Positions 7,997 through 17,841 of a DNA stretch of 64,000 nucleotides are shown here, piece by piece. The translations under genes were made by a program, and so were the position numbers. The stretch is from Sphingomonas_O antarctica (GTDB taxonomy: Bacteria > Pseudomonadota > Alphaproteobacteria > Sphingomonadales > Sphingomonadaceae): the NCBI RefSeq assembly GCF_965137005.1, contig NZ_CBCRXM010000005.1, positions 124,001 through 188,000 on the forward strand. The letters are read 5' to 3'. Numbering within the stretch: position 1 is the first letter of the stretch; each line of letters begins with the position of its first letter. Under the pieces are notes generated by a model. That model was not told the DNA's origin and made no database searches. It saw only the letters and a list, made by a program, of their open reading frames with translations.

Positions 7997-8668
7997 ATGC
8001 GATTAATGTGGGCGGCAATGGCACTGGTGGCCTTGGCTGGAACGGCGGAAGCCAAGAAGAAGCCGGCGGCTCCGGTCGTCCCCGCGAGTGCGGTCACGCC
8101 GCCCGCCACGCCCGATAATCTGTGGCATCTGACGCTGTCGACCGGCGGCGATGTCGTGATCCAGCTGCGCCCGGACAAGGCGCCCAACCATGTCGCGCGG
8201 ATCAAGATGCTGACTCGCGCGGGGTTTTACGACGGGCTGAAATTCCATCGCGTGATCGAAGGGTTCATGGCGCAGACCGGCGATCCCAAGGGGACTGGCG
8301 AGGGCGGATCGTCGCTCCCCGATCTGAAGGCCGAGTTCAACGACCTGCCGCATGTGCGCGGCGCGGCGGCGATGGCGCGCGCGCAGTCGAACGACAGCGC
8401 CAACAGCCAGTTCTTCGTCGTGTTGCTGCCGGTGATGCGCCTCGACGGCAAATACACCGTGTTCGGACGCGTGACGCAGGGCATGAACTTCGTCGATGCG
8501 GTGGCGCGGGGCGAACCGCCTGCCAACCCTTCGACCATCGTCCGGACATGGATCGAAGCGGATGGTGCCAATGCCCCGCGCATTCCACTGCCCGTTGTGG
8601 CGCCCGCAGCGGCCGCGGCGACACCTGCGCCGGCCGATCCGGTACCGGCGCCCGCACCCGCAAAGTAA
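7997..8668 (+). CDS. Periplasmic cyclophilin-type peptidyl-prolyl cis-trans isomerase
   Basis: This 223-residue protein starts with a signal peptide (MRLMWAAMALVALAGTAEA), followed by a Pro-rich linker and a cyclophilin domain. The domain shows FHRVIEGFMAQTGDP, GGSSLPDL and NSQFFVV, including the catalytic Arg and the Phe/Gln residues of the active site. A Pro/Ala-rich tail (about 30 residues) ends the protein. An in-frame TTG 21 bp upstream would place seven extra residues ahead of the signal peptide, so the ATG at 7997 was preferred. It catalyses proline isomerisation, probably in the cell envelope. queA follows the stop with no gap. Confidence 0.92.
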   Translation: MRLMWAAMALVALAGTAEAKKKPAAPVVPASAVTPPATPDNLWHLTLSTGGDVVIQLRPDKAPNHVARIKMLTRAGFYDGLKFHRVIEGFMAQTGDPKGTGEGGSSLPDLKAEFNDLPHVRGAAAMARAQSNDSANSQFFVVLLPVMRLDGKYTVFGRVTQGMNFVDAVARGEPPANPSTIVRTWIEADGANAPRIPLPVVAPAAAAATPAPADPVPAPAPAK

Positions 8669-9688
8669 GTGCGCACCGAGCTTTTCGACTTCCATTTGCC
8701 CGACGACCGGATCGCGCTTCGCCCGGCGAACCCGCGCGATGCCGCGCGGTTGCTGGTGGTCGGCGACGGGTTGACGGACGCGGTCGTCAGCGATTTGCCC
8801 GACCTGCTCCGCGCGGGTGATTGCCTGGTGTTCAACGATACGCGCGTCATTCCCGCCCAGCTCGAAGGCACGCGCGGAAATGCGCGGATCGGCGCGACCT
8901 TGCACAAGCGCGAAGGGCCGCGCGACTGGCGCGCCTTCATTCGCAACGCCAAACGGTTGCACGACGGGGACATTGTCGATTTCGGCAATGCGGTTTTCGC
9001 CACCGCGTCCGCGCGCGGCGAGGATGGCAGCTGGGTGTTGAGCTTTGCCGGCGGCGAGCCGGTCGAACTGCTGCTGGAGCGCGCCGGGCGGATGCCGTTG
9101 CCGCCCTATATCGCCGGCAAACGGCCGACCGACGCGCGCGACGCGGTGGATTACCAGACGATGTTCGCGACCGAGCCCGGCGCGGTCGCGGCGCCGACCG
9201 CCGCGCTGCATTTTACGCCCGAACTCATGGCACGGTTCGCGGCGGCGGGGATCGCGCACGAGACGCTGACATTGCATGTCGGGGCGGGGACGTTCCTGCC
9301 GGTCAAGGTCGATGATACGATCGAGCACCGGATGCACGCCGAATGGGGTCGGATGGACGCCGCCACCGCCACGCGACTTAACGCCGTCCGCGCCAGGGGC
9401 GGGCGGGTGATTGCGGTCGGTACGACGTCGCTGCGTTTGCTCGAAAGCGCGGCGGGCGACAGCGGGATTCAGGCGTTCGAAGGCGACACCGCGATTTTCA
9501 TCACGCCGGGTTATGGGTTCAAAGCGATCGACGGGCTGATCACCAATTTCCATCTGCCCAAAAGCACGCTGTTCATGCTGGTCTCGGCGCTGATGGGGCT
9601 GGAGCGGATGCAGGCGGCCTATGCGCACGCGATTGGCGACAAATACCGGTTTTATTCCTACGGAGACGCATCCTTGCTTTTGCCGTGA
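8669..9688 (+). CDS. queA: S-adenosylmethionine:tRNA ribosyltransferase-isomerase
   Basis: This 339-residue enzyme makes the epoxyqueuosine precursor on tRNA by transferring the ribosyl part of SAM to 7-aminomethyl-7-deazaguanine. The N-terminus (FDFHLPDDRIALRP), GDCLVFNDTRVIPAQL, PLPPYI, TAALHFTP, HVGAGTFLPVKV and TNFHLPKSTLFMLVSAL are family signatures. The start is GTG immediately after the cyclophilin stop, so these genes are co-transcribed. No tgt gene is present in the window. Confidence 0.97.
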   Translation: MRTELFDFHLPDDRIALRPANPRDAARLLVVGDGLTDAVVSDLPDLLRAGDCLVFNDTRVIPAQLEGTRGNARIGATLHKREGPRDWRAFIRNAKRLHDGDIVDFGNAVFATASARGEDGSWVLSFAGGEPVELLLERAGRMPLPPYIAGKRPTDARDAVDYQTMFATEPGAVAAPTAALHFTPELMARFAAAGIAHETLTLHVGAGTFLPVKVDDTIEHRMHAEWGRMDAATATRLNAVRARGGRVIAVGTTSLRLLESAAGDSGIQAFEGDTAIFITPGYGFKAIDGLITNFHLPKSTLFMLVSALMGLERMQAAYAHAIGDKYRFYSYGDASLLLP

Positions 9689-9703
9689 TGACCCGGAGGA
9701 ACG

Positions 9704-10930
9704 ATGACCGCTTTTGATGTCCTGATTGTCGGCGCGGGCCATGGCGGAGCGCAGGCGGCGATAGCGCTGCGCCAGGCGAAATTTTCCGGGACCATCGGCA
9801 TCGTCGGCGAGGAGCCAGAACTTCCGTATGAGCGGCCGCCGCTGTCGAAGGATTATCTGGCGGGCGAAAAGCCGTTCGAGCGACTGTTGATCCGGCCCGC
9901 GGCGTTTTGGGCCGAGCGGGACATCGTGTTTTTGACGGACAAGCGCGTCGAAACGGTTCGTTCGGAGGCGCATGAGGTCGCGTTGTCGGACGGGCAGACC
10001 GTCCAATACGGCAAGCTGATCTGGGCAGCGGGGGGCGCGCCGCGTCGCCTGTCATGCGACGGGCATGACGCGAGCGGGGTGCACACGGTGCGCACACGCG
10101 GCGATGTCGACCGGATGATGGCGGAGCTGGCCACGGTCGAGCATGCGGTGGTCGTCGGCGGCGGCTATATCGGGCTCGAGGCGGCGGCGGTGCTGGTCAA
10201 GCTGGGCAAGCGCGTCACGTTGCTCGAGGCGCTCGACCGGATCCTCGCGCGGGTGGCCGGCGAGCCGCTGTCGCGGTTCTACGAGGCCGAGCATCGCGCG
10301 CACGGCGTCGATGTCCGGTTGGGCGTGTCGGTCGATCATATCGAGGTCGCGAATGGCCGCGCCGCCGGGGTTCATTTGGCGGATGGCGAGCCGTTGGGCT
10401 GCGACATGGTCATCGTCGGCATCGGCATCATCCCGGCGATCGAGCCGCTGCGCGCGGCGGGTGCGGCATGTTCGAACGGGGTCGATGTCGATGCCTTGTG
10501 CCGGACCAGCCTGCCCGACGTGTTCGCGATCGGCGACTGTGCGGCGCATGCCAATGATTTCGCGCGGGGGGCGGTCATCCGCCTCGAATCGGTGCAGAAT
10601 GCCAACGACCAGGCGAACACCGTCGCCAAGCTGATCGCGAACGGTGAAGCGGTACCGTATCACGCGGTGCCGTGGTTCTGGTCGAACCAATATGATCTGC
10701 GGTTGCAGACGGTCGGCCTGTCGTCGGGATATGACGCGACCGTGATCCGCGGCGATCCCGCATCGCGCAGCTGGTCGTTGATCTATTTGCGCGAAGGACG
10801 CGTTATCGCGCTCGACTGTGTGAACAGCGTAAAGGATTATGTTCAGGGCAAGGCGTTGGTGGTGACCGGCGCAGTGATCGCGCAGGACAGATTGGCCGAT
10901 GCCGATGTGCCGTTGAAAACGCTGGCTTAG
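9704..10930 (+). CDS. FAD-dependent NAD(P)H:ferredoxin reductase family protein
   Basis: This 408-residue flavoprotein has the order of ferredoxin reductases of the ThcD/PdR (putidaredoxin reductase) type. The FAD Rossmann motif is LIVGAGHGGAQAA at residues 6-18, PYERPPLSKDYL follows, the NAD(P)H motif VVVGGGYIGLEAA is near residue 149 and the second FAD motif DVFAIGDCA near 270. The end is the reductase C-terminal domain. It would pass electrons from NADH to a ferredoxin. No ferredoxin or P450 gene is adjacent, so the partner is unknown. A strong GGAGGA site precedes the ATG. Confidence 0.88.
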   Translation: MTAFDVLIVGAGHGGAQAAIALRQAKFSGTIGIVGEEPELPYERPPLSKDYLAGEKPFERLLIRPAAFWAERDIVFLTDKRVETVRSEAHEVALSDGQTVQYGKLIWAAGGAPRRLSCDGHDASGVHTVRTRGDVDRMMAELATVEHAVVVGGGYIGLEAAAVLVKLGKRVTLLEALDRILARVAGEPLSRFYEAEHRAHGVDVRLGVSVDHIEVANGRAAGVHLADGEPLGCDMVIVGIGIIPAIEPLRAAGAACSNGVDVDALCRTSLPDVFAIGDCAAHANDFARGAVIRLESVQNANDQANTVAKLIANGEAVPYHAVPWFWSNQYDLRLQTVGLSSGYDATVIRGDPASRSWSLIYLREGRVIALDCVNSVKDYVQGKALVVTGAVIAQDRLADADVPLKTLA

Positions 10931-10964
10931 GTCCGGGCCGCGCAACGTTTCGCGGGACCCGGAC
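10931..10964. terminator. Stem-loop between convergent genes
   Basis: GTCCGGG at 10931-10937 pairs with CCCGGAC at 10958-10964, with a further inner CCGCG/CGCGG pairing and a two-base bulge. It lies exactly between the convergent stops of the flavoprotein and amidohydrolase genes. A T-run is missing, so it may act as a bidirectional structural terminator. Confidence 0.6.
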
Positions 10965-10970
10965 CTCACC

Positions 10971-13900
10971 CTAATCCTGATCCGCATTTCCCGCGCCGTG
11001 GCCGGTGGTGAGGGCAACGCCGGTGCTCCGTCCGCCATTGGCGCCTTCCCACCAATAGGGTTGCCGCTTGAATGTCCCCGTCGCGACTTCGTTGAGCGTG
11101 GCCGCATCGTAGAGGCGTCCGCCGAGCATCACCTGATGCACCTTTTCGGTGTTGCGGATGTTCGTCGTCGGATCGGCATCGAGCACCACCAGATCGGCGA
11201 GCTTGCCGACCTCCAGCGAACCGATATCCTTGATGTAACCGAGCGAGGTCGCGGGCATGATCGTCGCGGCGCGAAGGGCCTCGATGGGCGACCAGCCGCC
11301 GCGCACGAAGCTCCACATTTCCCAATGTGCGCCGAGCCCGGGTTGCTGGCCATGCGCGCCGATCGACACCTGCACGCCTTTGTCCATCAGCTTCTTGGCC
11401 TCGCGCGCGCTGGCGGCGTCGACATAGTCTTCTTCGGGCGCGAGTTCGCGCCGCGCGTTCTGGGCGGCGAGCGCGGCGGGCGGGGCATGCCGGATCAGCA
11501 GCGGCTGGCGCCACACGTCGGTATGCGCGCGCCAATAGGGATCGCCCGCCGGTCCGGCATAGGTGACAACCAGAGTCGGCGTGTAATTGGTTTTGGTCTG
11601 TGTCCAGAATTGCACCAGGTCGGCATAGAAATGCTCGAGCGGGATATTGTGTTCGAGCGTCGAATTGCCGTCCTGCACCAACGTCACATCCATCGTGAAC
11701 AGCGAACCGCCTTCGGGTACGACCTCCATGTCTTCGGCCTGCGCTGCGGCCACGACCATCTGGCGCTGTTCGCGGCGCGGCTGGTTGTAGTTCTTGACGC
11801 TGTGCGCGCCCTGCGACTTCAACCGCCGCACGTCGGCGAGCGCGTCGTCATAGCTGTTGATCTCGGCATAGACGCCCGCCGCCTTGGCACCGTAAATGAT
11901 CTCACCCGTCGAGAAAGTGCGCGGTTGGAGGCGCATGCCCGCGCGCTGCATCTCCGCCGCCGGGAAGATTTCCTGCGAGCTGGCCGACGGATCGTGCACG
12001 GTCGTGGTGCCGAAGGCGAGATTGGCCATCGCGTTCCAGTTCTGCTCCGGGATCAAGCCGTCTTCGCCCTGCGATCCGTGCGCATGCGCATCGATCAGGC
12101 CGGGGATGATCGTCTTGCCGGCGACATCGACGGTGACTGCACCGGCGGGGATCGTGACGCTGCTGCGGGGTCCGACCGCGACGATGCGTTCGCCGCGGAT
12201 CAGGATCGTCGCGTCGTCTACGATGCCGCCATCAGGACGGCTCATCGTCACGACGCGTGCGCCGGTCAGCGCCACCGTGCCGGTCGGTTTCGAGGCAGGC
12301 ACATTCATCGACAGTGACACACCGGTGCGCGGGGTGATGAATTTCGGCGCATTTTCTCCGATTGGTCCGGCGGCGAACAAGGCGGCCGTGTCCGCCGAAT
12401 AAAGCGTTGGCCCCATGCTCCAGTGGATGCGCTTGCCGCCATCAGACCAGTTGATGAAATCGGCGCCTTCGGCGCTGACCTGTGTCACTGGCAGCGGGCC
12501 ACCCTTTTTATCGGCATCGACCGCCTGTTTGCCGGGCATCAGTGGCATGACGAAAGCCTGATAATTCTGGCGGAACGCCACGTAATCGCCCGTGGGCGAA
12601 ATCTGGTAATCGTTGACCAATTCGCCGGTGGCGTGAACGCGCTGTGCTTCGCCATTAAGGTCGGTGCTGACCAACTGGCGCTTGCCCTTGTCATTGGTCA
12701 GCAGGAACACGCGGTCGTTGCTCGCGCCGAATTGCGGTTCGGCGGCATCTTTGGCGATCCGCACCGGTGCGCCGCCAGCAGCCGCAACGCGGTAAGCGCC
12801 CGAGCCCGGATTGCCGCGCGATGCGGTCAGCCCGCCACCCTCACTCTGTTCGAAAGCGATGGTCCGCGCGTCGGGGGAGAAGCGCGGACGGGCATAATGT
12901 CCGGCGACCGATGTGACGGTGCGGGGCGCGCCGCCGCCCGCGCCGACGATTTTGATCTGGCCGAGGCCCGCATCGGTCCAGCCGACAAACACGATCTGAC
13001 GCCCGTCTCGCGACCAGCTCGGCCATAATTCCATTTCGGCGCCGCGGGTCAGGCGATGCGCTTCGCCGCCCGTCGCCGGCTTGATCCACAACCGGCCCAG
13101 CGTTTCGAACACGATCTGACGGCCATCGGGCGAGACGCTGGCCCAGCGCGGCATCTTGGTCTGGATGCGGTCGGGCGAAACCTCGACGACCGGGTGGGTG
13201 GCGTCGATCACGACGCGCGTATCGGCGACGTGGAACGGAATTTCGGTCGCGCCGCTGCCGTCCGCGCCGACGCGGCGCAATTTGCCGCCCGCCCAGAACA
13301 CCAAGCCCTTATCGTCGGCGGTCCACGCCATGTTCGGGTACAGGCCGGTGATCGCCCAGGTTTCCTGAACATCGCGGTCGAGCGCTTCGTAGATTACGCG
13401 CTCGACACCCGTGGCGAAATCCTTGACCCATAATTTGGTCTGGTTGTTCTCGCGGCGGACGAACGCGATGCGCTTGCCGTCGCGGCTCGGCGTCGGGCGG
13501 ACCGAACCGCCGACACCGCTCACCGCGGTTTCGACCTCGCCGCTGGCGATGTCGTAACGTTCGATGTCGAACAGATCGGTGCGCGAATTCTGCGCGTATT
13601 CGAAGATCGGCCCGGGCGTGACGTTGCGCGTGTAATAGATGCTCCTGCCGTCGGCGGCATAGATTGGTTCGCCGAGTTCCTTTTGCAGCTGTTCGCTGGC
13701 CCGCTTGACCAATTGCACGCCGCCGCCGCCCGAGACGTGGTAGATCCACACTTCGCCGGTGCCGAGGCTGCGCCCCGTGGTGAAATGCTTCTTGGCGACG
13801 ATGAAGCGTCCATCGGGGCTCCACGACGGCTGATTGAGGAGGCGGAAATCTTCCTTGGTGACCTGGCGCTTGTCGCTGCCATCGACGTTCATCACCCAGA

Positions 13901-14393
13901 TATTGTCGCCGCCGCCGCGATCCGATGTGAAGGCGATCCGTCGTCCGTCGGGCGAGAAGCGCGGCTGGTGCTCATAGGCCAGACCTTCGGCGATGCGCGT
14001 CGGCGTGCCGCCGGTGATGGGCATGGTGTAGATGTCGCCGAGCATGTCGAACGCGATCGTCCGCCCGTCGGGTGACGCATCGACGTTCATCCAGCTGCCT
14101 TCGGTGACGTCGATGCCGATCATGTGCGTGCGCATGCCCGGAGGCGCGTTGACGTCCCACTTGGCCGGCTTGGCGCTGGCAGCGGGCGCCGGCATGGCGT
14201 TTGCCGATGGCGCGGGCGTTGCGGGTGGCGCGGCGGGGGGCAGGACTGCCGCTGCATCGTCGGGCCTGGTTGCCTGATTTTCGGGTGCCTGCGTTTCCTG
14301 GACTGGCTTGTCGCCGGCGGGTGCCGTCGCTTGCGCGCTCAACTGGGCGGCGCACAGGCAAAGCGCGATAGCGGTGGTGGCGCGATAGGTCAT
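10971..14393 (-). CDS. Exported TolB-like beta-propeller/amidohydrolase fusion protein
   Basis: This large protein (1140 residues from the chosen ATG) has a signal peptide (TTAIALCLCAAQLSAQA) and a Pro/Ala linker. A region of about 600 residues contains repeated PD40/WD40-like blades (SPDGRRIAFTSDRGG, SWSPDGRFIV, SRDGRQIVFVG). The C-terminal 400 residues form an amidohydrolase domain: PGLIDAHAHGS supplies the metal-binding HxH, and GSLEVGKLADLVVLDADP is the typical end. Such fusions are common in Sphingomonadales and are predicted periplasmic hydrolases, probably peptidase-like, with unknown substrates. A 21-residue upstream extension lacks signal-peptide character and was excluded. Confidence 0.88.
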   Translation of the reverse strand: MTYRATTAIALCLCAAQLSAQATAPAGDKPVQETQAPENQATRPDDAAAVLPPAAPPATPAPSANAMPAPAASAKPAKWDVNAPPGMRTHMIGIDVTEGSWMNVDASPDGRTIAFDMLGDIYTMPITGGTPTRIAEGLAYEHQPRFSPDGRRIAFTSDRGGGDNIWVMNVDGSDKRQVTKEDFRLLNQPSWSPDGRFIVAKKHFTTGRSLGTGEVWIYHVSGGGGVQLVKRASEQLQKELGEPIYAADGRSIYYTRNVTPGPIFEYAQNSRTDLFDIERYDIASGEVETAVSGVGGSVRPTPSRDGKRIAFVRRENNQTKLWVKDFATGVERVIYEALDRDVQETWAITGLYPNMAWTADDKGLVFWAGGKLRRVGADGSGATEIPFHVADTRVVIDATHPVVEVSPDRIQTKMPRWASVSPDGRQIVFETLGRLWIKPATGGEAHRLTRGAEMELWPSWSRDGRQIVFVGWTDAGLGQIKIVGAGGGAPRTVTSVAGHYARPRFSPDARTIAFEQSEGGGLTASRGNPGSGAYRVAAAGGAPVRIAKDAAEPQFGASNDRVFLLTNDKGKRQLVSTDLNGEAQRVHATGELVNDYQISPTGDYVAFRQNYQAFVMPLMPGKQAVDADKKGGPLPVTQVSAEGADFINWSDGGKRIHWSMGPTLYSADTAALFAAGPIGENAPKFITPRTGVSLSMNVPASKPTGTVALTGARVVTMSRPDGGIVDDATILIRGERIVAVGPRSSVTIPAGAVTVDVAGKTIIPGLIDAHAHGSQGEDGLIPEQNWNAMANLAFGTTTVHDPSASSQEIFPAAEMQRAGMRLQPRTFSTGEIIYGAKAAGVYAEINSYDDALADVRRLKSQGAHSVKNYNQPRREQRQMVVAAAQAEDMEVVPEGGSLFTMDVTLVQDGNSTLEHNIPLEHFYADLVQFWTQTKTNYTPTLVVTYAGPAGDPYWRAHTDVWRQPLLIRHAPPAALAAQNARRELAPEEDYVDAASAREAKKLMDKGVQVSIGAHGQQPGLGAHWEMWSFVRGGWSPIEALRAATIMPATSLGYIKDIGSLEVGKLADLVVLDADPTTNIRNTEKVHQVMLGGRLYDAATLNEVATGTFKRQPYWWEGANGGRSTGVALTTGHGAGNADQD

Positions 14394-14484
14394 GACGGGC
14401 TCCCTTTCCGACGCGTTTAGCCGATGCGTTGGGCGGGTCACTCTCGAAATCGGCATGTCGGTCGCCGCACACGGTGCAAGAACG

Positions 14485-15477
14485 TTACCGGCGACGCCTC
14501 CGGTAGACGGGCGCGACCACGTCCGCCGCGGCCAGTTGGTGCCAGCGATCGAGGCGGTCCGGCGTCAACGTCCCGGCGGCAATAGCGGCCTGAACCGCGC
14601 AGCCGGGCTCACTGTGATGCGCGCAGTTGGAAAAGCGACACTCCTGCGCGACCTGAATAAAGTCGTCGAACACCTCCGCAATGCCGCTTCCCGCGTCGGA
14701 CAGTTGCAACTCGCGCATGCCGGGAGTGTCGAGCAGCCAGCCGCCTTGATCGAGCCGGTGCATTTCGCGCACGGTGGTCGTGTGACGGCCGGTATCGTCG
14801 CTGGCGCGGATCGCCTGAGTGGCGATGCTGTCCGACCCGCGCAACGTGTTGACCAACGTCGATTTACCGACGCCCGAAGAGCCGAGCAGCGCAACGGTTT
14901 TACCCTTGCCGCAATAGACCGCGAGACCGACGGCACTGGCGGGATCGCGACCATTGATCGTTTCGACACGCAATCCGGGCTCGATCGCGCGCGCCGCCGC
15001 CGCGAACTGTTGCGGCGTGTCGGTCAGGTCGGTCTTGGTGAGCACCACCACCGGCGTCACCCCCACTTCGCGCGCCAAAACCAGATAGCGCTCAAGCCGT
15101 GCGCTGCTGAAATCCTGGTTGCAGGACGCGACAATGAACAGCGTGTCGACGTTGGCGGCGATCATCTGATCCTTGCGCGGATCGCCGGGTGCGCGCCGTT
15201 TGAACAGGTTCATCCTTTGCAGAACGCGGGTCGGCTGAAGCGTCATGTTATCGACCATCAGCCAGTCGCCCACCGTGGGATGATCGTCCGACGGCAACGC
15301 GCCGGGAATATGGGGGGAGATCGAATGCTGGACCCCCGCGCCAGTCACGGCGATCTTGCCACGATGGACGGCCATGACCCGGACAGGATGGCTGTGCTGC
15401 AATTCCTCATCCGTCACCTGCGCTTTGAAGAAAGCGGTCCAGCCCAGATCATCCAAGGTTTCGTCAATCATCGTCAT
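14485..15477 (-). CDS. rsgA: Small ribosomal subunit biogenesis GTPase RsgA
   Basis: This 330-residue circularly permuted GTPase checks late 30S maturation. An N-terminal OB-fold region is followed by the permuted G motifs: LTKTD (G4) comes before GSSGVGKSTLVNTL (G1), then DTPGMREL (G3). The C-terminal zinc site is visible as C-x5-C-x-H-x5-C (ECRFSNCAHHSEPGCAV). The ATG encoding MTMIDETLDDLGW was chosen because the open frame upstream lacks family similarity. It is transcribed in the same direction as the amidohydrolase, 91 bp apart. Confidence 0.95.
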   Translation of the reverse strand: MTMIDETLDDLGWTAFFKAQVTDEELQHSHPVRVMAVHRGKIAVTGAGVQHSISPHIPGALPSDDHPTVGDWLMVDNMTLQPTRVLQRMNLFKRRAPGDPRKDQMIAANVDTLFIVASCNQDFSSARLERYLVLAREVGVTPVVVLTKTDLTDTPQQFAAAARAIEPGLRVETINGRDPASAVGLAVYCGKGKTVALLGSSGVGKSTLVNTLRGSDSIATQAIRASDDTGRHTTTVREMHRLDQGGWLLDTPGMRELQLSDAGSGIAEVFDDFIQVAQECRFSNCAHHSEPGCAVQAAIAAGTLTPDRLDRWHQLAAADVVAPVYRRRRR

Positions 15478-15649
15478 ATCTGGGGCGGCAAGGGCTTTCT
15501 TCGCGACCGGGCTAGCAGTTTTACGCGTCAGGCACATCGGCGCGTGGTCCGAACTCCCCGCGAGATGCCATGCTGGACAATCGCGACTGACCGGCTCCAG
15601 GCAGCCGGCCCATATCCGCACAGTTCGAGCAATCCACCGCCCGTAAACA

Positions 15650-16660
15650 CTATCGCGCGCCGGTCCATCGGCCGACGCCAGGATCGAAACGGCCGATCAC
15701 GCCGCGATGCTGATCGGTATACCAGATCGTGCCGTCTCGCGCCGCCGCGATGCCATAGGGATGCCCGGGCCGGGGGATGCGATAAGCGGTCGCCGTACCA
15801 TCCGCCGCGATCCGCAGGATGCGGTTGCCGTAACCCTCATTCATGTACATCGCCCCATCGGGAGCCGCGGCGATGCAGGTCGGCAGCGACCCGGGCGCGC
15901 CGACGGCATATTCGGTCATGACGCCAGCCATCGTCACACGACCGGCGCGCTCGCCAAGTTCCTCGGCGAACCACATGGCTCCATCGTGTCCAGCCGCGAT
16001 GCAGCCGAACGACGCGTTCGCCGTCGGCACGCGAAATTCGGTGACCACGCCCTGTGGCGTTATCCGGCCGATCGCGTTGGCGTGCGGCGCGGCTTCGGTG
16101 AACCACATATTGCCGTCGGGGCCGGCGGCGATCATCCGTGGCATCGCCGCGCGGGTCGGGATCGCGTACGACAGCATCGCCCCTGCGCTATCGACCCGCC
16201 ACACCCGGTTGCTGCGGATCTCGGTGAACCACATCTTGCCATCACGCCCGGCCGCGATCCCGACCGGCTGGGCGCCGCGAACGGGAATGACGAACTCGCT
16301 GATTTGCCCCGCAGGCGTGATGCGCCCGACGCGCCCTCCGTCGAATTCGAGAAACCACAAATTGCCGTCGGGGCCCGCGGCGATCGAATAAGGGGCGCTG
16401 TTCGCGGTTGGCAGGGCAAATTCACTGATGCCGCCGCCCGCCGTGATCCTGCCGATGCGCGCGGCCGCCATTTCGGTAAACCACAGGGCACCATCAGGCC
16501 CCGCCGTGATGAATGTCGGTCGCGCGGCGCGCGAGGGCAGCACGAACTCCGTGAAGCGGCGATCGTAACGCAGGCGCGTCTGCACGAACCAGGCGAGCGT
16601 CGCCAAAAGGCACAGCGCCACCAACGCGATGATCCAGCGCTGCCGTTGTCGTCGCCCCAT
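15650..16660 (-). CDS. Streptogramin (virginiamycin B) lyase-like beta-propeller protein
   Basis: This 336-residue protein has one N-terminal membrane helix (WIIALVALCLLATLAWFV) and then seven similar blades carrying the repeat AAGPDGNLWFTE with IGRIT and EF.LP between them. This is the Vgb-type lyase fold. True virginiamycin B lyases are cytosolic and use a catalytic His and Glu; this one is anchored, so it may act outside the membrane or be a non-enzymatic propeller. It is not tightly linked to its neighbours (87 bp to the next stop upstream). Confidence 0.82.
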   Translation of the reverse strand: MGRRQRQRWIIALVALCLLATLAWFVQTRLRYDRRFTEFVLPSRAARPTFITAGPDGALWFTEMAAARIGRITAGGGISEFALPTANSAPYSIAAGPDGNLWFLEFDGGRVGRITPAGQISEFVIPVRGAQPVGIAAGRDGKMWFTEIRSNRVWRVDSAGAMLSYAIPTRAAMPRMIAAGPDGNMWFTEAAPHANAIGRITPQGVVTEFRVPTANASFGCIAAGHDGAMWFAEELGERAGRVTMAGVMTEYAVGAPGSLPTCIAAAPDGAMYMNEGYGNRILRIAADGTATAYRIPRPGHPYGIAAARDGTIWYTDQHRGVIGRFDPGVGRWTGAR

Positions 16661-16746
16661 GTCGTTGTGATAGTGGCGGGCAACGGTGCCGGATATGGCT
16701 TTTTCAGACTTGGCGGCGATGGGACTATCGGGACAATAATCTATGG

Positions 16747-17841
16747 CTAGCCGGGTTCAGCGGCGAGTTTGGCGTCGCCGCTTTGCAGATCGTGGTCGCT
16801 GAAATTTATCGGCAAGCGCGGCAGAAAGGTCGCATCGCCTGACGGCAAGACGACTTTTTCGAGCTGCCCGGATGCGACAAGATGGGGATCGGCGAACAGG
16901 TCTTCGGGCCGCGCAATCGGCGCAAAGGGAATTCCGGTGCCGTCGAGCTTCGCAACGATCTCCTGTCGCGTATAGCCGGCGACCAGCGCCCGAATTCGGG
17001 GTAAAAGCTGGTCACGCCGCGCCACCCGATCGTTATTGGTGCGGAGCGACAGATCGTTCCACAAATCGTCGAGGCCGAACAGCGCACAAAAGTCCGCCCA
17101 CAGCTTGTCGCTGACGACGCCGATAAAGACCGGTTCGTCTTTGGTCGCGAAGACATCGTAAATCGCCCAAGCGGATATACGCGCCGGCATGGGTGCTGCA
17201 GCCTGTCCGGTGACGGCCATTTGCGCCATGTGCTGGCCGACCAGATAGACCGTGGTTTCGAACAGTGCCGCCGACACTTTCTGGCCTTTGCCGCTGCGAT
17301 GACGATCTTCGACCGCAGCGAGAACGGCGATCACCCCGAACATGCCGCCGGACACGTCGATGACGCTTGCCCCGGCGCGCAGCGGCTGGCCCGGCGGGCC
17401 GGTCATGTAAGCGAGCCCGCCCATCATCTGCGCCACTTCGTCGAGCGCGGTGCGATTTTCGTACGGGCCGGGCAGGAACCCCTTGAGCGAGCAATAGATC
17501 AGGCGCGGATTGGCGGCAGCGAGCGCATCGTATCCCAGCCCGAGCCGGTCGAGCGCGCCAGGACGGAAATTCTCGATGACGATGTCGGCATCCGCGGTCA
17601 GCGCCTTGGCTTCGGCCACGCCGCCGGGGGACTTCAGATCGAGAAACAGGCTCGATTTGTGGCGGTTGTACATCGGGAAATAGCCCGCGCCCGACCCGAT
17701 CAACCGCCGCGTGGGGTCGCCGCCTTTAGGCTCGACGCGTGTCACCTCGGCGCCCAATGCGGCGAGGATCGCACCCGCCGCCGGACCCATGACCATATGG
17801 GTGAATTCGACGACTTTGAGATTGGCCAGCGGTCCGGTCAT
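16747..17841 (-). CDS. CaiB/BaiF family (class III) CoA-transferase, copy 1
   Basis: This 364-residue protein has class III CoA-transferase hallmarks: LKVVEFTHMVMGPAAG at the N-terminus, VTRVEPKGGDP, SLFLDLKSPGG, DIVIENFRPGALDRLG and the putative catalytic Asp in ALDEVAQMMGG. It would move CoA between carboxylates. The ATG overlaps the stop of the HMG-CoA-lyase-type gene by one base, making it the last gene of an operon that begins at the operator near 22465. This pairing resembles the succinyl-CoA:D-citramalate CoA-transferase and R-citramalyl-CoA lyase pair described in Chloroflexus; assignment of that substrate here is inference. Confidence 0.86.
   Translation of the reverse strand: MTGPLANLKVVEFTHMVMGPAAGAILAALGAEVTRVEPKGGDPTRRLIGSGAGYFPMYNRHKSSLFLDLKSPGGVAEAKALTADADIVIENFRPGALDRLGLGYDALAAANPRLIYCSLKGFLPGPYENRTALDEVAQMMGGLAYMTGPPGQPLRAGASVIDVSGGMFGVIAVLAAVEDRHRSGKGQKVSAALFETTVYLVGQHMAQMAVTGQAAAPMPARISAWAIYDVFATKDEPVFIGVVSDKLWADFCALFGLDDLWNDLSLRTNNDRVARRDQLLPRIRALVAGYTRQEIVAKLDGTGIPFAPIARPEDLFADPHLVASGQLEKVVLPSGDATFLPRLPINFSDHDLQSGDAKLAAEPG

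Noticed and set aside
8540..8547. GTCCGGAC, the central core of the operator palindrome, inside the cyclophilin gene
   Set aside because: The flanks are ATC and ATG instead of TTGT/ACAA-type arms, it is far inside a coding region and outside the island, and an 8-base GC-rich palindrome is expected by chance in this genome.
8003..10006. Very long minus-strand open frame (667 codons) across the cyclophilin, queA and flavoprotein region
   Set aside because: It is antisense to three recognised genes, Arg/Gln/His-rich with no domain, and is the usual GC-driven shadow frame of a high-GC genome.
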